Below, piece by piece: positions 6,862 through 11,943 of a DNA stretch of 11,943 bases. Each line of letters opens with the position of its first letter. The first letter of the stretch is position 1. The stretch covers positions 1 through 11,943 of the forward strand of contig DATFMR010000125.1 in the NCBI GenBank assembly GCA_035266865.1. Reading direction: 5' to 3'. Source of the DNA: JAKAGZ01 sp035266865 (GTDB taxonomy: Bacteria; Bacteroidota; Ignavibacteria; Ignavibacteriales; Ignavibacteriaceae). Position numbers and translations under genes: made by a program. The notes under the pieces are model-generated. The model was not told where the DNA came from, did not search any database, and was given only the letters and a program-made list of their open reading frames with translations.

Positions 6862-8373
6862 ATGTTCAAACTGAAATTTATTGCAGAACCAAAAAAAATA
6901 GTATATAAACCTTTATCAGTTTCTATAAAATACCTGATAGATGAGAAAAAACTTGGCAATAGCCTGAAACTATTTGAAAAAGTTTCTAATATTAAATTAT
7001 CTGCTTATCAAAGGAAGAATTTTCTTTATTCAAAAGGAAGTTCAATAAGAATCTCCAAACCTGATGGAAAACCTGATGAGATAGTATTAGTAAAAGTTAA
7101 AATTGATGAAAAATTTACACAGGATTTTTTCAGAAACCAGCTCGCCGGTTTTATAAAAAGTATAAGTAGTGAAGAAATAAATAATCTGCATATCACAATA
7201 CCAAAGTATGAAAGTTTTAAAAAATATTATGATTCAGAAGAATATTTCTATCAATCATTTATTGAGGGACTTGCGCTGGGTAACTATTCATTTGATCTTT
7301 ATAAGAAATCGAAAGACAAAGTAAAGCCTCTGAATGTATATTTCTATGCATCAAATTCAAAAAAACTAAATTCTGCATTATCTGTTTCAAAGAATGTGAT
7401 TGACGGTATCAATTTTACAAAAGAGCTTCAAAATGAACCTGGAAATGTAATTACTCCTAACGAATTATCTCTTCGAATTAAAACTAAATTTAAAAACACA
7501 GGTGTAAAAATTACAGTTTTTAATGAAAAGGAAATTCAAAAAAGAAAAATGGGTGGTTTATTAGCAGTGGGAATGGGGAGTTCGAATCCGCCGAGATTTA
7601 TAATATTACAGTATAACGGCATCACAGGTAAAAATAAAAAATCTAAAACTATAGCGCTGGTTGGTAAAGGAGTTACTTTTGATGCGGGTGGTATCTCAAT
7701 TAAACCCGCTTCAGGGATGGGGGAAATGAAAGCTGATATGTCCGGTGCTGCAGTAGTAGCTGGAACAATCCTTTCTGCTGCTAAAGCAAAATTGCCAGTA
7801 AATCTGCTTGGAGTAATTCCGTCTGCTGAAAATATGGTTTCGGGCAGTGCAATGAGACCAGGCGATGTTTTTATAACGGCTTCTGGCAAAAGTATTGAAG
7901 TGGATAATACTGATGCTGAAGGAAGAATGATACTGGCGGATGCACTTGATTTTGCATCCAGGAAAAAGCCTGATGTGATTATTGATCTTGCAACATTAAC
8001 CGGTGCCTGTGTTGTTGCATTAGGTGAACTTGCTGCAGGATTATTTACTAAAAATGATAAACTTGCCGATCAATTATTTAAATCAGGAATGAAAACCTAC
8101 GACCGCGTTTGGCGATTACCAATGTGGGATGATTATAATGATTTAATTACAAGCAGTGTAGCCGATGTAAACAATGTTGGTAATACAAGATGGGCAGGAG
8201 CAATTACTGCAGCAAAATTCCTTGAACATTTTGTTGATAAAAATATTAACTGGGCACATCTTGATATTGCTGGTCCGGCAATGGCAAACAATACAAATAA
8301 TTATACTAAAAAATATATGACCGGATTTGGAGTACGTCTGTTGTTTGATTATCTCTCAGCGAAGGCAAAATAA
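6862..8373 (+). CDS. pepA: Leucyl aminopeptidase PepA (peptidase family M17)
   Basis: A cytosolic aminopeptidase with two metal ions that removes N-terminal residues, preferably leucine, in peptide turnover; active as a hexamer in the family. At 503 residues it equals the length I recall for E. coli PepA, and the ligands fall one residue earlier: Lys269, Asp274, Asp292, Asp351 and Glu353 bind metal, and Lys281 and Arg355 are catalytic. The family signature NTDAEGRL reads NTDAEGRM here (349-356), a mild change outside the catalytic set. Residues 1 to about 160 form the weakly conserved N-terminal domain. No signal peptide is seen. AGGA at 6851-6854 is a modest ribosome site for ATG 6862. Some PepA proteins also bind DNA; nothing here tests that. 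Confidence 0.94.
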   Translation: MFKLKFIAEPKKIVYKPLSVSIKYLIDEKKLGNSLKLFEKVSNIKLSAYQRKNFLYSKGSSIRISKPDGKPDEIVLVKVKIDEKFTQDFFRNQLAGFIKSISSEEINNLHITIPKYESFKKYYDSEEYFYQSFIEGLALGNYSFDLYKKSKDKVKPLNVYFYASNSKKLNSALSVSKNVIDGINFTKELQNEPGNVITPNELSLRIKTKFKNTGVKITVFNEKEIQKRKMGGLLAVGMGSSNPPRFIILQYNGITGKNKKSKTIALVGKGVTFDAGGISIKPASGMGEMKADMSGAAVVAGTILSAAKAKLPVNLLGVIPSAENMVSGSAMRPGDVFITASGKSIEVDNTDAEGRMILADALDFASRKKPDVIIDLATLTGACVVALGELAAGLFTKNDKLADQLFKSGMKTYDRVWRLPMWDDYNDLITSSVADVNNVGNTRWAGAITAAKFLEHFVDKNINWAHLDIAGPAMANNTNNYTKKYMTGFGVRLLFDYLSAKAK

Positions 8374-8388
8374 TATTTGTAGGTATGA

Positions 8389-9072
8389 TTAGCTTGCTAA
8401 TAGTTTACCATCCTTCATCTCAAATACTTTATCTGCTAATTCGACAAGTCCTGCATTGTGAGTAACAATCACAAAAGTTTTTTTGAATTTGTCTCTTAAT
8501 TCTATAATGAGTTCGTGAATTGCATCACTGTTTGCTGAATCAAGATTTCCTGTTGGTTCATCAGCAAAAATTATATCCGGATCATTTGATAACGCCCTAG
8601 CTACCGCCACTCTTTGTTGTTCACCTCCGGATAACTCAGCAGGTTTGTGATTTATCCTTTCTGATAAACCAACATTATTTAATAATTCTTTGGACCTTGC
8701 CGTTGCAGTTTTTAAAGTTTTTCCTTCAATCATCTGGGGAATTGCTACATTTTCTATTGCTGTAAATTCAGGTAATAAATGATGAAACTGGAAAATTAAT
8801 CCAACATTTTTATTCCTGAATTTTGCAAGCTTGTCATCTGCTAATGTAGAAATATCAATTCCGCTATGGATAACTTTTCCACTATCCGGTCTGTCGAGTC
8901 CTGCAAGCAGGTGAAGAAGAGTACTTTTTCCTGCGCCTGAAGCTCCAATTATAACTGAAATTTTATTCTTTTCAATTTCAAGTGAAACAGATTTTAGAAC
9001 CTCAAGTTTTGCTTTCTCATTGGTTCTGTAAGATTTTACCAGATTTTCAGCATTTAATAAAATTTCTGACAT
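8389..9072 (-). CDS. lolD: Lipoprotein-releasing ABC transporter ATP-binding protein LolD
   Basis: A 227-residue ABC ATPase of the LolD/MacB/FtsE class. Walker A is GASGAGKST at 43-51, the Q-loop glutamine is Gln95, the signature LSGGEQQ is at 147-153, Walker B ends in Asp171-Glu172 (FADEPTGNLD), and the switch histidine is His205 (VTHN). It should power release of outer-membrane lipoproteins from the inner membrane by the two permeases encoded just upstream. It starts 7 bases after the permease stop and is the last gene of the operon. Sequence alone cannot fully separate LolD from related MacB-type ATPases. The adjacent four-helix permeases, not fused to an ATPase, favour LolD. Its stop faces that of pepA across 15 bases. 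Confidence 0.9.
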   Translation of the reverse strand: MSEILLNAENLVKSYRTNEKAKLEVLKSVSLEIEKNKISVIIGASGAGKSTLLHLLAGLDRPDSGKVIHSGIDISTLADDKLAKFRNKNVGLIFQFHHLLPEFTAIENVAIPQMIEGKTLKTATARSKELLNNVGLSERINHKPAELSGGEQQRVAVARALSNDPDIIFADEPTGNLDSANSDAIHELIIELRDKFKKTFVIVTHNAGLVELADKVFEMKDGKLLAS

Positions 9073-9079
9073 TATGTTA

Positions 9080-10312
9080 TTATTCCCATTTAATTGCTTC
9101 CAATGGATTAATTTTAGCTGCTCGCTTTGCAGGATAAATTGATGATAAATATGTCAATAATAATGAAATTCCAGCAATAAAAAAGAAATCTGATAGTCTC
9201 ACCTGGAGTGGCAAGGCATCAATTTTATATTGGGTAGGATCAAGCGGATAAATTTTATATTGCAATTGTAAAAAGCAAACAAAATATCCGAGTAATGATC
9301 CCCCAATTGTTCCTATAATTCCAATTAGCATTCCTTCGAATCTAAATATTTTTAAAATGGATTTTTCAGTTGCTCCCATTGATCGGAGAATGCCAATATC
9401 TCTTTGTTTCTCAATTACTGACATTGAGAGAGATCCAAGAATATTAAAAGTGGCAACAGCAATTATTAGTGATAAAATTATGTAAGCTGTCCATCTTTCA
9501 ATTTGCATTACAGTGTAAAGATCACGATGAAAATCGTACCAGGTTTCAACATTAAATAAATCGGGATTAAGTTGTGCATTTAATTTTTCCTTAAAATCAA
9601 ATGATGAAGAAATATCATTTAATTTTACATCATATCCCTGGATACGATGATTATAGCCAAGTAAATCCTGCGCAACATCTAATGATGAAAAAATATAATT
9701 TGCATCATAATCATTATTATTAGAACTGTATATTCCGGCTAAATAAACTCTCCTGCTTTTTGGTAACGAAAATTGTGTAATTGCAGATTCAATTCCTACA
9801 GGTGAGACTATTGTAAGTGTATCTCCAATAATTGCCTGTAATTTATCAGCAAGAGTAAGCCCTAAAATTATTTTTGGAATATTACCTTTTTCAGAAAGAT
9901 CATACTTTCCGTACAAGATCTCAGAATCAATATTGTAAAGTTTTTCACCTTCTTTAGGAGATATACCTTTTAAATTTATCACCTGTGTTAAATTATCTCT
10001 GTACACAAGAACCTTTCCGGATACATAAGGAGATAACCTGGAAACATCTTTATCCGATTGAATAATTTGTTTCGCTTTTTCCTGCTGGCTAATTGCTTCT
10101 TTTGAAATTAATTCAACCCGGACATGTGGATCAAAATTTAACAGAAAGGAAGTAACAAGACTTCCAAAGCCGTTAAAAACTGAAAGAACAACTATTAGAG
10201 CCGCAACACCGATTGTAATTCCGCTTACAGATAAGAATGAAATAATAGTAATAAAATTAATCTTGTGTTTACTTACCAGGTATCTTTTTGCTATGTAAGA
10301 TTCGAATTTCAT
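9080..10312 (-). CDS. LolC/LolE-type lipoprotein-releasing permease, second gene of the operon
   Basis: A 410-residue inner-membrane protein with the LolC/LolE layout: a short cytoplasmic start (ESYIAKRYLVSK), TM1 at about 20-46, a large periplasmic domain of about 220 residues (MacB-like), then three helices near the C-terminus (WTAYIILSLIIAVATFNILG, GMLIGIIGTIGGSLLGYF, and about 375-393). It ends with the FtsX-family tail PAKRAAKINPLEAIKWE. With the neighbouring permease and LolD it should form a LolCDE-like complex that hands lipoproteins to LolA. ATG overlaps the stop of the upstream gene by one base (TAATG), so translation is probably coupled. Which of the two permeases is the LolC (LolA-binding) and which the LolE equivalent cannot be decided by eye, so no symbol is given. 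Confidence 0.87.
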   Translation of the reverse strand: MKFESYIAKRYLVSKHKINFITIISFLSVSGITIGVAALIVVLSVFNGFGSLVTSFLLNFDPHVRVELISKEAISQQEKAKQIIQSDKDVSRLSPYVSGKVLVYRDNLTQVINLKGISPKEGEKLYNIDSEILYGKYDLSEKGNIPKIILGLTLADKLQAIIGDTLTIVSPVGIESAITQFSLPKSRRVYLAGIYSSNNNDYDANYIFSSLDVAQDLLGYNHRIQGYDVKLNDISSSFDFKEKLNAQLNPDLFNVETWYDFHRDLYTVMQIERWTAYIILSLIIAVATFNILGSLSMSVIEKQRDIGILRSMGATEKSILKIFRFEGMLIGIIGTIGGSLLGYFVCFLQLQYKIYPLDPTQYKIDALPLQVRLSDFFFIAGISLLLTYLSSIYPAKRAAKINPLEAIKWE

Positions 10313-11532
10313 TAATTAAACCTGATTGCTGAAATTGGTTTTACCCGTGCAGCTATAAAACTTGGAATAACGGATGCTAAAATGCAAAGCAAGAATGTTA
10401 TGACTGATACTAAAATAAATGTATAAATGTTTATATCAATTGGAACAGTGGACATCATATAAACTGAAGAGGGGATAGTAATAATTCTAAAATGTAATTG
10501 TAAGTACGTCAGAACGTAAGCCAGCATATTCCCAATAATGATTCCTACAATAGCCAGGTAAATGCCCTGGTATAAAAATATATTTATAATTTGTTTCTTA
10601 TTTGCTCCCAATGATTTTAATACACCAATCGAATTTGTTTTCTCAAGTACAATCATCAAAAGAGTCCCAACAATATTAAAAACTGCAACAATAATTATTA
10701 AAGCAAGAATTATTGGAATTGGTTTTTTTTGTAAATCAATCCAGGTAAAAATATTTCTATGCGATTGGTAAATTGATCTGACATTGTTTGGATAGCCGAG
10801 AGTCTTGGATAAATAGGTTGTTAAGCTATCAATTTTAGAAATATTTTTAACTTTTATTGCATAGCCATTGATGTTATCACCTAAACTAAATAAGCGTTGG
10901 GCAGCAGATAAATTTACATAGGCATATATATCATCATACTCAGCCATTCCGCTTTCAAAAATTCCAGATACTTTAAAGTTTTCAATGTTAGGAGGATTTT
11001 CAGGCGAGGGAATTTTATCTCCGTTGAGTCCAAATAATGTAACCCTGTCTCCAATTTTGACAAATAGTTTATTTGCTAGTTTTTTACCCATAATAATTGA
11101 AGGGATTGTTGAATCGGTTAGTGAAAGGCTTCCTTCAATGAGATTTTGTTTAATTCCAGACCAATTATCCTGCGGTCTTATTCCTTTAATGCTAACTCCT
11201 TCTTTTTGTCCATGACTACTTATTATTGCGAGTTTTAAAGCGTAAGGATTTATCGTCTTAGTTGAATTCTTTAATTTGTTTTTAAGATCAGGAAGCACGT
11301 AGTGATAATCAGGCAAAACTGTTCTGTAAGATGTAATTTCAATGTGTGAGTCAAAATCAATAATCTTTGATGTTAAAGTATTTGCAAATCCTTCTATAAT
11401 ACTTAGAGCAATTATTAATGTTGCAACTCCAAGTGCAATTCCAATAATAGAAATTCCGGATATGAAAGTAATAAACCGGGAGTTCTTTCTGGATAGTGTA
11501 AACTTTTTGGATATGAAATATGGAAGACTCAT
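10312..11532 (-). CDS. LolC/LolE-type lipoprotein-releasing permease, first gene of the operon
   Basis: A 406-residue paralogue of the permease that follows it, with the same plan: start MSLPYFISKKFTLSRKNSRF, TM1 about 20-46, a periplasmic domain containing the family-typical stretch FKVSGIFESGMAEYDD, three C-terminal helices (IPIILALIIIVAVFNIVGTL, then YLAIVGIIIGNMLAYVL, then about 370-390) and the tail PSFIAARVKPISAIRFN. ATG 11532 is chosen over an in-frame TTG at 11565 because it gives the same N-terminus length as its paralogue. A weak AAGAG lies upstream. It is the first gene of the three-gene operon; about 200 bases separate it from the divergent tRNA. No convincing promoter was found on this strand. 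Confidence 0.86.
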   Translation of the reverse strand: MSLPYFISKKFTLSRKNSRFITFISGISIIGIALGVATLIIALSIIEGFANTLTSKIIDFDSHIEITSYRTVLPDYHYVLPDLKNKLKNSTKTINPYALKLAIISSHGQKEGVSIKGIRPQDNWSGIKQNLIEGSLSLTDSTIPSIIMGKKLANKLFVKIGDRVTLFGLNGDKIPSPENPPNIENFKVSGIFESGMAEYDDIYAYVNLSAAQRLFSLGDNINGYAIKVKNISKIDSLTTYLSKTLGYPNNVRSIYQSHRNIFTWIDLQKKPIPIILALIIIVAVFNIVGTLLMIVLEKTNSIGVLKSLGANKKQIINIFLYQGIYLAIVGIIIGNMLAYVLTYLQLHFRIITIPSSVYMMSTVPIDINIYTFILVSVITFLLCILASVIPSFIAARVKPISAIRFN

Positions 11533-11648
11533 TTGACTCTTAAAAGTTACAAAATTTATCGACAATTTAATGATGATTTACACAATAAAAAATGACAGCA
11601 AATAATAAAGATTTTAGTTCCATTTACAAATTATTCAGGGTAAAAAGA

Positions 11649-11679
11649 TTGTTTTTTTAGAGCAATTAGTCTATATTTG
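11649..11679 (+). promoter_or_regulatory. Possible promoter of tRNA-Pro
   Basis: TTG (11649-11651), a 20-base spacer and TATATTTG (11672-11679) fit the Bacteroidota-type consensus TTG...TAnnTTTG exactly. It points at the tRNA, whose first base is 53 bases past the downstream box. The match is seen; use by the organism is inferred. Confidence 0.4.
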
Positions 11680-11732
11680 ATATCCTATTTTAAAATGGAT
11701 CTCAGTAAAAAAATAGATTTTATTTAGGTAAA

Positions 11733-11807
11733 CGGGGCGTAGCGTAGTCCGGTTATCGCGCCTGCTTTGGGAGCAGGAGGTCGCAGGTTCGAATCCTGCC
11801 ACCCCGA
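11733..11807 (+). tRNA. tRNA-Pro, anticodon UGG
   Basis: A 75-base cloverleaf. The acceptor stem pairs 11733-11739 with 11800-11806. The D arm is GCGT...TCGC, the anticodon stem CCTGC/GCAGG, the loop TTTGGGA with anticodon TGG at 11768-11770, the variable loop AGGTC, and the T arm GCAGG-TTCGAAT-CCTGC. The discriminator is A (11807). The 3' CCA is not encoded (CTT follows), so it is added after transcription. The 1:72 pair is C-G, as in bacterial proline tRNAs. Two positions do not pair: C6 with A67, and T13 with T22. UGG can read all four proline codons when modified. Confidence 0.95.
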
Positions 11808-11817
11808 CTTGATTATC

Positions 11818-11857
11818 AAGGAGTTATATCAATTTTTGATATAACTCCTTTTTTATT
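11818..11857 (+). terminator. Strong intrinsic terminator of tRNA-Pro
   Basis: A perfect 15-bp stem (AAGGAGTTATATCAA, 11818-11832, with TTGATATAACTCCTT, 11836-11850) has a TTT loop and leads into a T-rich run. It begins 10 bases after the mature tRNA end, so the tRNA is probably transcribed alone. Confidence 0.88.
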
Positions 11858-11875
11858 TGCATACGATTTGCATAC
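11855..11875. repeat. Tandem 10-base direct repeat ATTTGCATAC
   Basis: ATTTGCATAC occurs at 11855-11864 and again at 11866-11875, separated by one G, right after the tRNA terminator. Position behind a tRNA gene suggests a recombinase binding or attachment site, but no integrase is visible before the window ends. Confidence 0.5.
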
Positions 11876-11943
11876 AAAAAGTTTTTTTGAATTGGTTAAG
11901 ATTTTAGGTAAATTCAGATTCGTCTAAGCAAAAAAATGCCTCA

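Noticed and set aside
7536..7889. A 117-codon open frame on the - strand inside pepA
   Set aside because: It is antisense to the catalytic core of pepA, whose motifs are all intact; the composition is that of a mirrored coding frame.
11533..11565. TTG 11565 (- strand) as the start of the first permease
   Set aside because: It would add 11 residues absent from the paralogue; ATG 11532 gives the standard N-terminus.
11592..11660. A 22-codon open frame on the + strand between the permease and the tRNA
   Set aside because: It is short, lysine- and phenylalanine-rich as expected from AT-rich DNA, has no ribosome site, and shows no known peptide pattern.
11723..11912. TTTAGGTAAA at 11723-11732 and again at 11903-11912, flanking the tRNA
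   Set aside because: A 10-base AT-rich match within 200 bases can arise by chance, and it is neither at the tRNA 3' end nor associated with a target-site pattern.
11914..11943. A - strand frame open to the right edge that could be the end of a neighbouring gene
   Set aside because: Only about 12 codons are visible, and another frame is as plausible; it cannot be supported.
1..11943. CRISPR array, insertion sequence, toxin-antitoxin, defence or secondary-metabolite genes
   Set aside because: No spaced repeats, transposase motifs, or small paired genes were found; apart from the kor duplication the content is core metabolism and envelope maintenance.

Overview
The window is AT-rich bacterial chromosome with ordinary gene density. 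It carries seven complete protein genes, one protein gene cut by the left edge, and one tRNA gene. The gene set suggests an anaerobic or microaerophilic Gram-negative of the Bacteroidota/Chlorobi/Ignavibacteria (FCB) type: a two-subunit ferredoxin-dependent 2-oxoacid oxidoreductase, a LolCDE lipoprotein exporter (so an outer membrane), weak or absent Shine-Dalgarno sites in front of some genes, and a TTG-N20-TATATTTG promoter-like element. The lineage is an inference from style and content; no marker gene fixes it.

Left part (1-5760, + strand): two tandem korA-korB operons. Each encodes a fused gamma-alpha KorA (about 611 residues) and a KorB (about 345 residues) of 2-oxoglutarate:ferredoxin oxidoreductase, which takes 2-oxoglutarate, CoA and oxidised ferredoxin to succinyl-CoA, CO2 and reduced ferredoxin (reversible in reductive TCA organisms). 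The first korA has lost about 125 codons beyond the left edge. All four proteins keep the expected TPP, Fe-S and YPITP motifs, so both copies look functional. A clear intrinsic terminator and a 378-base spacer separate the operons, so they can be regulated independently.

Middle (5859-8373, + strand): a DHH/DHHA1 phosphoesterase of the NrnA type (oligoribonuclease / pAp phosphatase), then a leucyl aminopeptidase (PepA, M17) 19 bases downstream. A 10-bp hairpin lies between korB copy 2 and nrnA. It may end the kor transcript, or sit in the nrnA leader, or both.

Right part (8389-11532, - strand): a three-gene operon read right to left, coding two LolC/LolE-type permeases and the LolD ATPase. 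Together they should form an inner-membrane complex that extracts lipoproteins and passes them to LolA. The genes are tightly packed (1-base overlap, then 7 bases). The operon converges on pepA with only 15 bases between stop codons.

Right end: a tRNA-Pro(UGG) with a strong 15-bp terminator hairpin, followed at once by a tandem 10-base repeat that could be an integration site. What lies beyond is outside the window.

I see no new multi-gene system here. The two points most worth following are the tandem duplication of a whole korAB operon, with a residue difference beside a cluster cysteine, and the repeat behind the tRNA.
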